DNA from: Symbiodinium natans
Taxonomy: Eukaryota > Sar > Dinophyceae > Suessiales > Symbiodiniaceae
Direction: 5' to 3'
Assembly: GCA_905221605.1 (NCBI GenBank)
Contig: CAJNDS010002549.1
Location: forward strand, 1-64,000
Length of the DNA: 64,000 bases
Under the pieces are notes generated by a model, which made no database searches, was not told the DNA's origin, and saw nothing but the letters and a program-made list of their open reading frames with translations. Every line of letters begins with the position of its first letter. Position 1 is the first letter of the stretch. The translations under genes were made by a program, and so were the position numbers. Shown here piece after piece: positions 29,386-40,891 of the stretch.

Positions 29386-31235
29386 CTAGTCGATTCGAGG
29401 CATGAGGCGGAGCTCGCGCTGGTACGCGCGTGCGCTTTAGGTGGCTGTTTGGGCAAGGCCAGTGGCGGCATCGACAGACTGGGCGCGGTGGAGAGTTAGA
29501 AAGAGAGAGGGCGGAAGCTGTGGGCCCACCAGGAGAGGACTTATGTGAGGTGGCAGAGGGTGGCCGGCACGTCCGAGCGGTCTTAGCAAGCGGTGTCAGG
29601 GAAGTCCGGGTTCACTTCTGGCCAGTGGGTCGCGCCGGTCGCTGCGCAAACGCAGGCTGCAGTTTGTGTTGGTCCGTCTGGAACCTGCGGCAGATGGGCT
29701 GGCCCTGTGTCCAACCCAATTTGCGGCAGGTTGTGATTTTGCTTGAACCTTTGCCTTTGCCCTTCTTAGGTTCTTAACTTTTCAAACCACTGCAACTTGG
29801 TGGCCGGTTTGCAGCCTGCTAAGACTGTTTTTGCTCCAATCCGACAACAGAGCCCAACACTTCAAAGGCGCGCAACGGCAACGACTGACCAAGCTCATCG
29901 AATGCAAGAGTCTCTTGGACATTCCCACAACCTGTGGCAAAGTGTCAATTACCACGACAAGCACCGTTCTGTTTTAAGAGATCGACTTGCGTCACTAAAC
30001 CGCCTTGCATGAAAACACAGTGCAGGCTTCTAAAGCCAGGCTCTACGTCCACGGGCAACAGTAAGGTTCTGGCTTCTGACCCGAACCTGGAGGCCGCAAG
30101 GCGGCGGCGGAGGCATGGGAAGTTTTGCGCTGTTTGGGCTGTCCGCATTGCGGCCTTGGCTTTTGGGCGTTCCTTTGACTATCCCAATGTGGTCGAAAAA
30201 CAAGGCAAGCTTGCTCAGGCTCAAGCATTACCAAGAGGTCTTGCACCGTCCAGCATCGAAGCCTGGTTTTGCGGGCCATTTCTTTCAATGCGCTGAGTTG
30301 GCTGAAGCAAAGGGCTGTCCTGCGCCCCGCTTGCAACTCTAAGCGAGCAGGAAGTAAGGTGTATTGGATGCAGCTTCTTCCAAACACCTAGCCAGTAATT
30401 CCCACGCTTTCCAGGTCGCAGATGCACGGATCAGCCTATACGGTCGTTCTAGCACAACTTCACCAGCTCTTGGTGTTTGGTGGGCCGTCTTTGCTGAAAG
30501 AGAGCTGTATCCACCTTCTAGCCTGTTGCCTGCGTTGTTCTTTCCGCGTTCAAGACAGCCTGAGTCAGCCTGAGAGTGAAGATGCAGATCTTCGAAAACT
30601 GCCCTCCTGAATCTCCATAGAATCTTCGCTTTGCAGAAACACTATGTCGGGCTATATGGCGTGTGCTGTGTGTGATTACACCAACTCTGGCAAACCGTGG
30701 AATGTGCAGTGAGCTGTGGCGAGGACATGTGAGCATGTGAAGCGAGTCGCATGTGCTTAGCAGCAGCATGAAGCAGTTTTTGCACGTTTTCTGTGCACTA
30801 CGATGATTTTGTGGCACGTTTGAAGAGAGTTTTGTACTGTGTCCAAGTAGCAGCAAATGCACAAGTGCATTTGCAAGCGTGGAAGCAGTGCTGCAGCTTG
30901 AGAAAGCTGTTTTTGGCATGTGCTTAAGGAAAGTCAGGCAGTTGCCGACTAACTTTTAATTTTGGCTCAAGACGAGCTGAAGAAGAGAAAGAACACGAGA
31001 GGCACGCAGCTTACCTGTCTTTTTTGCTGAGTGTGCCAAAAGCAACAGTCACGGCAGTGTGCCTGTCTGTGTCTTTAGGTTAAGAAGTTTCACATGGCTT
31101 GAATATTCGCCTGCTGGTTGCTCGAAGGGCATTTCCGGGTTTGCAGTATGCCTTGAATATCTTTGACGGAATGTGCCTCCAGATGTTCATCTTCCTTCCG
31201 TGTTGCCATCGCCGGAACTCGATGCACATTTCTTG
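29386..31235. other. Unassigned intergenic DNA containing a spliced-leader relic
   Basis: Open frames are short and show no family signature. The one noteworthy element is the match to the dinoflagellate spliced leader at 30959-30971, listed separately. Confidence 0.45.
30959..30971 (+). other. Relict dinoflagellate spliced-leader sequence (13-nt match)
   Basis: ATTTTGGCTCAAG equals the last 13 bases of the conserved 22-nt dinoflagellate spliced leader; the bases before it no longer match. A perfect 13-mer is expected by chance about once in 500 windows of this size (both strands). Such relics are known to arise when trans-spliced mRNAs are reverse-transcribed and reinserted. The DNA just downstream reads as a short charged peptide (EEEKEHERHAA) before stops, so any retroposed gene is decayed. 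Confidence 0.6.
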
Positions 31236-31600
31236 GCATGTCTCGAAGACCAGCGAACATGTCTTCACTGACGCTTCTCATGCGCTGACCATCACAAGTC
31301 AGGCTCATGTTGGCGATTGGATAGAGGATGAGGCGGCGAGTGAATGGAAAGGCACTCGGCTTGTTACTGACTTGATCAGTGACAGTCAAGCTGCCATCGA
31401 CCTCTTTCAATGGTCAGGACGTCCCGAGGAGGTCCAGGCACGTTGAAATACGCCGTCAGTGAATGAGGTCTAAGATGGCCTCGGGGGAGGTAAGCCTGGA
31501 ATGGATCAGAGGAACCTTGAATCTGCTGATATCTTCACTAAAAACGTCACCGCCGCCTTGCTTAACCTGCACCCAAGTCGATTGGGTTTTGTGACCCTAT
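31236..31600 (+). pseudogene. Copia-type retrotransposon, RNase H 3' end (decayed)
   Basis: The plus strand reads RLVTDLISDSQAAIDL, shifts frame near 31420, then reads SRHVEIRRQ, stop, MRSKMASGEVSLEWIRGT and NLADIFTK, ending in LGFVT. This order (substrate-binding SDSQAAI, a HVEIR helix, a GT-x-N-x-ADIFTK tail) is the C-terminal RNase H region of Ty1/copia polyproteins. At least one frameshift and one in-frame TGA make it non-functional. It abuts a second copia fragment that points the other way. Confidence 0.7.
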
Positions 31601-32028
31601 CCTCAAATAGGAATCTTAGGAGAGCTTGCAATCCGGACTCAGTGGCCTGAGTGGGTGCTGCCTGTTGGGTGCTCAGGAGCCCAACTGCAGATTTGATATC
31701 CCGCCACAGAACTTTGCCTAGTGCCCGACGGAATCGTGAGTATGACTCACATAAGCGGCTTGCTGGTAGGAGATTCTTCAAGCATCAAGACGATATGCAT
31801 TGGATCCCTTCTTGCTTTGATAGGCTTCCCAGCAAGGCACAAGGTCGTCTGTACGCATGACTTGAAGCACTCTTCCTGTGATCTTCACTGGCACACGATG
31901 CTGAATTGCGGAAATAATGCGCCTTTCGATGGACTCACCATCGGAGACAATCAGGATGTCATCCACGTAGCAGAGCACAAGAGCTCTACCTCCAATTTGA
32001 ACAACAATGTCATAGATAGTGATTTTTT
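31601..32028 (-). pseudogene. Copia-type retrotransposon, reverse transcriptase and connection fragment (decayed)
   Basis: On the minus strand, from 32028, the frame gives IYDIVVQIGG and LCYVDDILIVSDGES, containing the YVDD catalytic motif of Ty1/copia reverse transcriptase. After a frameshift near 31780 it continues as YSRFRRALGKVLW and DIKSAVGLLSTQQAAPTQ, the region after the thumb. The 5' side is cut off at an AT-rich segment (32015-32165), and the 3' side stops where the plus-strand RNase H fragment ends. No LTR was recognised. Confidence 0.75.
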
Positions 32029-32165
32029 ATAGGCAATTTTACGGTTATTTTTACTTGCTTTTTGAATTAGAATTTGTTTTTAATTTGGAATTATTTGACA
32101 TAGTTGATAAACATGCATTTGTTCCCTTTTTTCAGTTGAATTTGAATGAATTAATTCTAAATACA
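32029..32165. other. AT-rich island
   Basis: A strongly A+T-rich stretch in otherwise GC-balanced DNA, just past the cut end of the copia reverse transcriptase. It could be unrelated inserted DNA or part of a decayed element end. Confidence 0.4.
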
Positions 32166-32166
32166 C

Positions 32167-32235
32167 GGTTCCCACTTCCTTGAAAGCAAAACATCTGTGC
32201 ATGCTGATCGACAACATGACAAAAAAAGACTCATG
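32167..32235 (+). repeat. Dispersed repeat, copy 2 (pairs with 27848-27912)
   Basis: Same order of short matching blocks as the other copy, including GACAACATGACAAAA and ACTCATG. It lies directly next to the AT-rich island. Confidence 0.5.
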
Positions 32236-32249
32236 CGGAAGTCGATGTG

Positions 32250-32425
32250 GTCCGAACCGTTCAATAGCTTCGGTTTGAACCTTGGTTTCGAACCCAGATT
32301 AAACCTAGAATCTCAGGTTTGAACAACTTTTTTTCAGCGTTCGAACCTGGGCCGGGTTGGAACCTGGGTTTCGAACCTGGGTTTGTGCTCCTCTTCTCCC
32401 TTCCAGCGGCCGAACCTGGGAATTA
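32250..32425. repeat. GAACCTGGG/TTCGAACC repeats
   Basis: Multiple degenerate units of GTTTGAACC, TTTCGAACCCAG, TTCGAACCTGGG and GGAACCTGGG, several of them palindromic around TTCGAA. The units recall a tRNA T-arm, but no acceptor or anticodon stem fits, so this is a simple repeat and not a tRNA cluster. Confidence 0.55.
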
Positions 32426-35400
32426 AACCCAGCGGGACCATTTTCTCTGCTAGGTTGCTTTTTGGCGTTGTTGTCTTGGTTCTACCGGAAGTATTGATTT
32501 CATAACATCTCCACTGAGGAGAATCTACAACGAAACACGTTTTGAAGTGTAAAACTGTCTCGGTTTTGGTTTTGGGGTGCTGGCAATTCTGTTCACTTGA
32601 CTGAACTATTGACGTGTCCAATCATTGAAACCTTTTTGTTTGAAGGCGTGTTCCACTGGCCATGGACAACTCTCAGAATCGGAAAAAAATGATTTGAGGC
32701 GCTCCGCACTTGCAATAGTTGTCGACGCCCTTCGTTCACTCTAACCGGATTCGCTTGGTTGTTGAAAAAAGCATGTTGACGGCCGTGATTGCAAGTGAAC
32801 TTAGGAATGACGGCAGCTTGTTGATTGCAAGTGGCAATGATAGACGACTTGATACGGATGCCTGTTAGTTCTGGGAATTTTGGGCAGATGGAGGTTTGCC
32901 GGAAATGATGGCTGGACTCACTGCTGTGATCAAAGTTGGCGAAGGGAATGCATTGAGAGCATATCATATATGCTGGATTGGTGATGATTTTGGGGACAGT
33001 GAACGCATTTGCGCTTTAAGGAGTGCCTTTTCTTCCTGGAGTGCAACTTCCTGCTATGATGCAGGATGGAATGTTTATGGATGGACTTGGTCTCACGACG
33101 TCCCTCTTTTGCGATGAGTGATGGCCTATTTGCTCTGACGTGTTAGTGTACTGAAGGATGTTTCAATTAGTGTTTTAGTAGTTGCTGGCGTGATGGGCTT
33201 GGTGTTGTAGTTCTTGGTTCTTTGGTTTGGTTTGTTTTCTTGGTTTGGTTGACACTCCGTCTTTACGAGCTGTTTCACTTCTTCTGCGGACATTCACAGA
33301 TTGGCCAACTGTGCAGCTAACGCTGTGAAGAGGCGTGCAAACAAAACAAATATGTTCCTTTTCATCACAGATCTTTCTAAAGGGAAACATGGTTCTTGAT
33401 GCGTGTGCCTCGGGTGCCGATCATCTAGAATCTTCTGCGGGGATCTCAGAATGTTTTCGTGGGAGCACGCCTACAAAGGTGACCACCAGAGAGGTCACGC
33501 CCGGCAATTTCTGCCACATCCGCAGATCCCATGCTCGGGTGTTATAAGAAAGACGTTTGCAGACCGCACTGTGACCAGCGCTTTTCAGTTTTGCATTCGT
33601 TTCGTGCAGTTTGTTCTTTCAAAGGGGGCCTTGGTGATATGCCTGGTGGGCCTTCTAAGCTTACTCCAAACCAGCCGCGACGAGAGCAATGAGGTTGTTT
33701 TTTGCGAAGTAGGTTTCGAGAGAGGCAAGGGCAAATAGCCGCTTACATATGCGATGTTTTCGTGAGTCAGCTCGTGGTTTTTTGTGAGATTTTCACTTGC
33801 TGAGTGACGACCATGTTTTTGGATGGCTTCCCTGAAGTGTTCCAATTTGATCTTGTGCCGTGGCGGGATTTCTGGGTTTATGAGCGCATTCCTCAAGAGT
33901 CACGCCCTGCGTGCAAAACAACTTTTGTGCAGCGTTGCGTTGACAAACTATGTGTTTTCGATTTGCCGATCTTGGTCTTGCTTAATGCTTGACAAACTTG
34001 CATGCGTGCGATTTGTGGCTCCAAGCGTGGGGTTAACCTTTGGCTTTGCAATGTTCAGTTGTGCAATCTGCTGCACCACAAAGTGTGCAGCCAATCCAGA
34101 GCAACGTTGTCCATTGCATTGCAACAATCAATATTTAAGGATTTGAAAGCTATCGAGCACGGGGTCAGAACTTTCGACAAGTCGTCGCACATAATCAAGT
34201 AAACCGAGATCGTGAAAGACCACCACCGCCATGCTTCATGACCAAACTTGCTTTGAGCTCGAGTCGAACATGAGTTGTCCAGGTGACCCGAACCCAATGC
34301 AAGAAAATCATTTTTTTGCTGCTCAGGTGTCGCGCTTGCCCGATCCTGAGGGGGTGCTTGATGATTGCAAAGTGTGTTGAATGATTTGCACGGAAGGCCA
34401 GCTCCCCGAGCGCGTGCCAACCCAGAGCCGCGGAGTGCAGATGCAGGAACAGAAAACTCTTAGAGCTAAGGGCAGCCTTCGTTGGTTGGGCATTGGTTGG
34501 CCGTGTGTTGGTGGCATTTCCTTGTCAGTGGGTGCAGGACACCTCTCTGAGCCCGACTCGGAAGCTGCTCCCCCTGAGGAGGTGTATTTTCCACAATTGG
34601 TGCCGCTCTTCTATTTTTCCTCGTGATTCTCCACGTGTGCAGGCTCCAGCAACTCCGTGGTCGAGCTCTGCTCGTGTGGCTCACCCCGATCATGGCATCA
34701 AACGTGCTCAGTTTTTTCCTTGAAGTTCAAATTGTGGGGCTGTGGGGAGGTGTTGCCCACATCTCAAGCTCGACGCATCAGGCGCGATAATTTGTGGGGC
34801 TGCATCTGTTGGGAAACGGGGACGACGTTTCATCAGTGCCAAACAGCTGCAGGAGAGGACCCAGCCACAACTCAGGGCTAGGAGCAAGCGCGGCGTCCTC
34901 AATGCGCTGTCCCAATTGTCATGAAGAGCTGCGAACATCTCGAAGCTTGGGTGGATTCGGGCGGAGAAGGGGGGGGAGCGTGACGGAGCTGCGGCTGAGG
35001 CAGAGGAACAACAGCATCTGTTGGATTGGGTGCCCTGCTCAATCTGCGCCCCTGTGTGCCAAAAGGTGACACAATTTGAAACCCTTGCATTTGACGCTTG
35101 CCCTCAGGCTGAGCACCTTCATGAGGCTTGTGAGCCATGTGCATCGTACGACGTCAGATGTGTCAAACGGCTTGTCGGGACTTCTGGCTTGAAGGAGTCC
35201 TCGAGTCTGTCGAAGCAACGTGCTCGTGCCTGAGATCCTGGTTTCATCAGGTTCAGACGCTTGAGAGGAATGTGGTGATGGGCAAAAGAGAAGCATTGCT
35301 TCGCCCAGGATGTCATCAACAATGAGCTAGTGAGCTTCTCATCGTTTTGATACCGCCACTTCGTTCGCGACTTCCTGGCCATGGTTGCTTTGTCAATCAG

Positions 35401-36949
35401 GACTCGTGCCGAGCCGAAATCAGCAAGCTCAGAGCACAGCCAGCCGCTCATCAACCAGCATCGGTCATTCCAGCATGGGGAGTTGTTCGAGAGTTTACCA
35501 ATCAGCGGTCATGTGGGCACGCGTGCTTGCGCGTGCAATGCACGTGGATCAGCTGTTGACAAGCATGGCGCAGAGTTTCTGACTTTTCGGAGCCTTTTGC
35601 GAATGTTGTCGCTCCCGTCCCGGGGTCATGCAGAACAGGTGACAGGCGCTCTTCCATTTCCAGCACCGTGATACACACGCTGTCATGCGCTGTGCAGCTT
35701 CAGCGGCTACTCGCTTCCTGCTTTCTGTGTGGAACAATGGATCGCAGCTCGTGCTCCGCGGCAGCCAAAACAATCGTGCAAGCAAGAAGGCGCTGCAGAT
35801 CCAGGGCCGCTCTCACTACTCAGTGCAGGTGCCCAAACAACTTTGGCATCGGAAAAACGATTGGAATCATGCCCGATTGAGACGGAAGATCCCCAGCTGA
35901 CAAATTGTGAGACATTGTGAGACCTTTCCTCCAAGGAAAACGATGACCCCCTTGCAACTATTGACTAATGTTCAGATTCTTGCTTGGGCGGGTCCGAAGA
36001 GACAGCAGCCACCACGCCATGTCACACCCCCGAACCTTCGCCCGCCTGATGCTTCCGGTGAGGCTTCTTTGAAAAGCCATGAAGACCCAGTTGAGCCCTG
36101 TGTGGCTTTCGCAAGTTCGCGAATGGCTCGGACGCGGCATATGGACACTTATTTGACCACAAGGCACAAGCGCGCAAACACACTTACCAACACGCCGAAC
36201 TACATGGCAGGGTGAAGGACCTGCAATTCCTTCTTCCCGGCCGCGGCAGCAGCAGATGGTGGAGCCGGCACAGCTGCTGTATGCTGCCTGTTGCCGCTCC
36301 CTTCCCTTCGCTTGCTTCTGCTTTGGGAATGGAGGTTCCGATGTGATTCGTCAAAAGGGACATGGACAAGTTTTAACCGGCCTCACGAACCCAAAGTCTG
36401 AGCATTTGCCCCGGCTTTAACGTGCAGAGCAGACGCGAAGCAGCTTCAACAGATGCGACAATGCGCGCGCGTTGAGTGGCCATGACGTGGACGTTTGATG
36501 GACACGACCTGCTGGTGCACACCCACCAACATCAGAGCGATCACCGTAACGATATCATGCCTAAGTCTCTTGCAAGCGTACGCGGTCACCGCCATGGGCA
36601 GACAAATCTGCAGAAGGCGGTTCACTCAGAGCCCTCTGGCAGGCATCCATAACCGCTTTGCATTGAGAAGTGCCCACCGCTCTACAACGCGCTACGAGTA
36701 ACGATGATGGCGAGCATTTCCTTGTCAGCCACTGTTGCGCCAGGGGCGCGCAGGTTTGGGGGTGGAAGAAGTTGCACCGGGCAATAACCAATGTGACATT
36801 TGGATAACATGACGGCGGGCAATACACGAACGAGGTGCCCAGATCTGGCATCATGTCGGGTGCGCATGGGAAGGACAGAGGGGGCGGTTCATGGCTGTGC
36901 TTGAGACAACAGACATGACAAGAGCACGCGCGGCTGCGAGAGCGTGTGG
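32426..36949. other. Unassigned gene-poor DNA
   Basis: About 4.5 kb in which I recognise no gene, RNA or mobile element on either strand. Open frames are frequent but under 150 residues and without motifs. Confidence 0.45.
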
Positions 36950-37420
36950 GGCAAAAAAAACCTGTTTCGAAACAGCGGCTCAGCATGTTCTGACACAAGC
37001 GACGTGGAACAGCGTGGTCAAAGCCAGTGCACTGTTGGAGGTCTTGCTTGACCTATTCAATTGCGTGTTTTCGACTGGAGCTGTGCCATCCACTTGGCGC
37101 ACGACGTTGTTTCGCATGTTGGCCAAGATGCCAAAAGTAAAGCTATGTCTGATTATCGTCATATTGCGAATTTGCGTTTGCTGTGCAAAGTGTTCTCCTA
37201 TCTGATCTTGCATAGGATTGAACCCGCAGCCCGAATCGCAACTTGGTTTTAGGGTTCACCGTCGATTAGATGAGCATTTATTGACGGCAGCATCACTGTC
37301 GACAAAAGCAGAGCAGCACACGTGCCCATCTGGGTCCTAAATATGGATCTGTCGAAAGCATTTGACCGAGTTGACTGGCGAAGGTTCCAAGTGGACGGGC
37401 CAATGACGCGGCACCAAAGT
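36950..37420 (+). pseudogene. LINE reverse transcriptase fragment (decayed)
   Basis: Frame-shifted pieces line up with a LINE reverse transcriptase: LLDLFNCVFSTGAVPSTWRT then MLAKMPK (palm approach), DYRHIANLRLLCKVFSYLI (the YRPI-like block), FRVHRRLDEHLLTAASL, then WVLNMDLSKAFDRVDW, which carries the first catalytic Asp block. At least three frame changes separate them and the YxDD block is not found downstream, so the copy is dead and 3'-truncated or rearranged. Confidence 0.75.
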
Positions 37421-38199
37421 ACGTGGCTGCACGTGCCACCTCGTGCGCCCCGTTTGTTTGCGAGTGCAAGCTACGCCTCACAGTGTAAAAGCTTCCACTC
37501 GGTCTGCAGCCGCTGTTTTGCCCACGATGCAACGAACTGCGGATGGCCAATTGAAGTGCCCAGCACAAGGAAACATTTGCCCCAAGTGCGTCAATGCCCG
37601 GAGGCCCCTTGTTGGGAGCGACGCCGCAACAATGCCGTCGTGTGCGGCACGCACCCTGCGTGGTCGGGACAAGAAGATCGCCAAGGAATGCCAGCAGGTT
37701 ATCGCCCCGTGCTGCCCCGAAGCAAAGACAACACATACGGATCACCTGCTCACAGCCCTCGCCTTGGGCGATGATCCGGCCGGCATCCCACCGACAAAAC
37801 GTGGAGGGCTGCCCGGAAAAGAGCCGTGCGAAAGGAAGTCGTTCCAGTGCGGTTTCTTGGAGGCTGGCGAGCAAGCATGTTCGGGACATTTCGCTCATCA
37901 TGTGTGGTATCATGCCGAAGCATGCGTGATCGTGCGTGATATGAAAGAGAAGGTTTGCCTGTGTGCTGTAGCTTTCTACATACATCTGAGATGCAATACT
38001 GACGCAATTGTTTCCATTTGTGTACATACGCGTCAAGCATTCGTGAACTGTCCCTGTTTACTTGTTAGCTCTTTGTTTGCGTTGCTTGTTGCTCGTTGGT
38101 CAACGCAGGGAGCTTGAATAGTCTACTTTCCATTCTGACCGAAATTCACGGTCGTTTCCGGACCAGTCTCTCTGCAGCCCGCTTGAGTCATCACTCTTG
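37421..38199. other. Unassigned DNA between LINE fragments
   Basis: A 224-residue plus-strand frame and a 247-residue minus-strand frame overlap here. Neither shows a known domain. Given the setting it is probably LINE-derived or untranslated. Confidence 0.35.
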
Positions 38200-38709
38200 C
38201 GTATTTTGCTTCTGCCGGCTTCGCGTGCCGCTTTGCCTGCAGATGCCGGGCATTTCGATGACCTTGGGGATCACGTCGCAGCATGCCCTCGGTCCGGCAT
38301 CCTCCGCTCCCGCGGTGTTGCGCTCGAGCGTGCAGCAGCCCGTGTCTGTCGAGAGGCCGGGGCAACAGTGTGGCAGCACGTGCTTGTCTGTGATCAATCA
38401 GCGATCTCAACGTTGTGCCTGCTCGGCGGGACGAGCGTCGGATCGAAGTCATTGCTAATGGCTTCCCGCTTTGGAACGGGGCGCAGGTCGCTGTCGATAC
38501 CACGCTCGTCCCGCCCCTCACACCCTCAGCTGAGCCACCGGGCCTGAGGGGTCGGCACTCCTCTCCCTTGCAGCTGCCACGTCCTTGGCAGCCAGCCTTC
38601 TTGCTTTGCCCCTGGCCGGGATCCCCAACCTCGATGGGGTTCGCCGCTCCTCGGTGACATCCTTGCAGACTCATCCGAGGGTCCTACGCTTGCCAGCCGC
38701 TTGGCGTGA
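38200..38709 (+). pseudogene. LINE C-terminal domain, family B (decayed)
   Basis: Contains the module HFDDLGDHVAACPRSG, then ERAAARVCREAGATV, then RRIEVIANGFPLW and GAQVAVDTTLVPPLT, and after further frameshifts LALPLAGIPNLDG, GDILAD and ASRLA with a stop at 38707-38709. The same module ends the elements at 40209-40891 and 43140-45200. It follows the reverse transcriptase in this LINE family and includes a Cys/His cluster. At least two frameshifts. Confidence 0.7.
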
Positions 38710-38720
38710 TGAACAGTGAG

Positions 38721-38900
38721 CTGATGCTCATGATGCTCGCGTTAGGTGACTGCTGTGGCCAACTCCCTGCGCAAAGGCTTGGGCACTGATGCTCATGATG
38801 CTCGCAGCGTGTGGCCAACCCGCGTCATGGCTTGGACAGCTGATGCTCATGATGCATGATTCTCGCGCTAAAATAGAACTTGATGCTCGCGCCGGGTGTC
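38721..38900. repeat. CTGATGCTCATGATGC repeats
   Basis: The 16-mer starts at 38721, 38786 and 38840, and a shorter relative (TTGATGCTCGCG) lies at 38880. Spacing is 65 then 54 bases with partly shared filler (GTGGCCAAC). A related string, TTGATGCTCGCGCTAGGT, recurs at about 54887. Confidence 0.7.
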
Positions 38901-38919
38901 TGCTGTGCGCGTGCTGGGC

Positions 38920-39260
38920 GCCTGCTGTGGCCAACCGCGTCGCTGTGGCCCGGACCCCGGGGTGTGGTGCAGCGGTCGACCCTCTCGGCGACCACGCCCT
39001 CGCCGGCTGTAGGATGGGTTTGTTGGCTAGACGGGCCAAGGTTTGCCCTCCACGTCCCATCGAAGGACTGCAAGCGCCTGGCCCTGGTGATGTCACGGGG
39101 CTTGGTGTCCGCTACACGGACGAGTCGCCCGCAGCCTTGCACGTCGAGATCGATGGGGCGTTCAAGGTCGCAGCGGTTTCGTGCGTGATGCGGCATCACC
39201 TTTCCGTGAAAGTTGACATAGTTGACATACCCCTGACTGCAGCCGCCGCGTAGAGGTCTT
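38920..39260 (+). pseudogene. LINE C-terminal fragment, second copy of the GDHA module
   Basis: GCGAAVDPLGDHALAGCRMG and LLARRAKV match the Cys/His module of family B LINEs. It then runs into sequence (DVTGLGVRYTDESP) that I do not recognise before a stop near 39253. It is short, isolated and lacks the reverse transcriptase. Confidence 0.55.
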
Positions 39261-39640
39261 GGCGAATGGCCGGCCTTTTTGGTAAGGCGCCCAGGCGGCC
39301 GTCGACACCTGGTATCCCAGTCACGCGGGCTGGCAACGCTCAGCCGAATGCCTGGAGTGGGCGGCAAAACGCAAACGCCTGCAGGACAAAGAAGAAGCTG
39401 GCTACTGCGTGCCGCTGCAGGCTTGGCGGAGGCGTGGGTGGCATCGGTTCCTGACACCGAACATGCTGCGTGCAGGGAACTCCTGCCATCCCGGCCGGCT
39501 GAGGCCGCCGGCCCACTGCGCCGTGGCGCAGCGGGCGCGGGGGTTGCCATTCATAACATCCAAACGTGGGCGGACGAGGTCTGCAAGCGTGCCCGGGTGG
39601 TGTGTGCCGAACACGTGTCGGCCCAGGATGCCCAGTAAGC
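39261..39640. other. Unassigned, probably LINE-derived
   Basis: Plus-strand frames here (for example around GVAIHNIQTWADEVCKRA) may belong to the endonuclease region of the LINE that continues to the right, but no active-site motif of the endonuclease fold could be identified. Confidence 0.3.
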
Positions 39641-40196
39641 GGCATAACACTCCTGAGCCGCCGACCGTGAACAGACCTTTTACGCATCGGTCCGGCTCTT
39701 CCATTGATCTCGTGCTTGCATCGTGGGATTTTACAAAAAATTGCCTATTCGTAACCTGGTTGTGCACGACGGCTCCACTTGTGCATGTTCACCCAATACT
39801 TGTTGCCCGGCTTGAGGTAGTGATCACAGGTTCATCACTTTTAGATCGCATTCTCGTCCACAGTTACTGACGATACTGCCTCTAAGCCTTGCGTCCTCGC
39901 CTGTTGGCGTGGACAGCTAAATTGTCGGAACTCCATCGCGACGCTAACACGTTTTCCTCCGAAGCTCGCCGTGCAATTCTCGATGTCCTGCATGGAGAGT
40001 TTGTTCACATGTTTTGGGGCGCGGCTCGCCCCCAGACATCCCCAGACGGCTCGTGCTTCGAGACGTGCCTGTCTCCGCGGGCTCCACCTGGCGTCACATG
40101 TCCCTCGTTTGCGCCGTCAAATGTATGCCACTGCCAGTCGCTTGGTTTTCCCCTTAGTGAGCCTGAACTCCTGCAAGTTGTGCAACAGCTGCCCGC

Positions 40197-40208
40197 AAAC
40201 CGTGCCCC
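40197..40208 (+). repeat. Target-site duplication, left copy
   Basis: AAACCGTGCCCC immediately before the nested LINE. Removing the insertion and one copy restores an open LINE frame reading ANRAPGPDGLT. Confidence 0.88.
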
Positions 40209-40891
40209 CCCGCTGGAGCGAGCGGCCGCCCGGGTCTGCAGAGAAGCAGGGGCGACGGTTGCCCTCAACGTCCTCGTCCGAGATCTCAATCTCGACCCCG
40301 TCCGTCAGGATGACAGGCGCATTGAGGTGATCGCCAACGGTCTGCCTCTGTGGGGGGGTGCCCAGGTCGCGGTTGACACCACCCTGGTCTCTCCCCTCAC
40401 CGCTGCTGGTGCCCCGCGCAGGGTCAGGGGCCAAACTGCTGGTGCAGCCCTCCAGGCAGCCAGGCGGGCCAAGCAGCGCACCTACCCAGAGTTCTGCCGT
40501 GCCCACCGCTGCAGGCTCACCGTCATTGCGCTTGAAGTTGGAGGGCGCTGGAGCAGTGAGGCCGCTAACTTCGTCCGCTTGCTTGCTCGCTGCCGGGCGC
40601 GGGCCGTCCCTGCCACCTGCCGGGCCGCAGCCACCTCTGCCTTCACGCTGCGTTGGTCGTCCCTCATCTCCTTCGCAGCTGCGCGGACTTTCGCCGCCAG
40701 TCTTCTGTCGCTCTCGCTCGGTGGCACTGCCAACGTTGATGGGGACCCCCCGCTCCTGAGCGAGGTCCTCGCGGACTTCGCCATCCCTCCCCCCATTGCC
40801 AGCCGCCTCCCGTGAAGGCTTGCGAGCCTTGCTGTTGCGCTGCACTGGGACCGCTTTGACCAGCAGAAAAAGGTGCGCGGGAGAAAAAAAA
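40209..40891 (+). mobile_element. Nested 5'-truncated LINE (family B 3' end) with poly(A)-like tail
   Basis: Inserted into the family A LINE between the codons for RAP and GPDG. It begins in mid-protein (ERAAARVCREAGATV, then RRIEVIANGLPLWGGAQV, then ASLLSLSLGGT and VLADFAIPPP), stops at 40813-40815, has a short 3' region, and ends GGTGCGCGGGAGAAAAAAA. The 12-base duplication AAACCGTGCCCC flanks it (40197-40208 and 40892-40903). 5' truncation, a short target duplication and an A-rich tail are the marks of target-primed reverse transcription. Confidence 0.88.

Noticed and set aside
32250-32425. Cluster of tRNA T-arm-like TTCGAACC boxes
   Set aside because: No acceptor stem, anticodon arm or A-box at the right distance; the units are palindromic simple repeats.
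36561-36998. 145-residue minus-strand frame beside the LINE fragment
   Set aside because: No motif. It overlaps the beginning of plus-strand LINE sequence and has random-looking composition.
38825-39550. 241-residue minus-strand open frame
   Set aside because: Antisense shadow of GC-rich LINE sequence; no domain.
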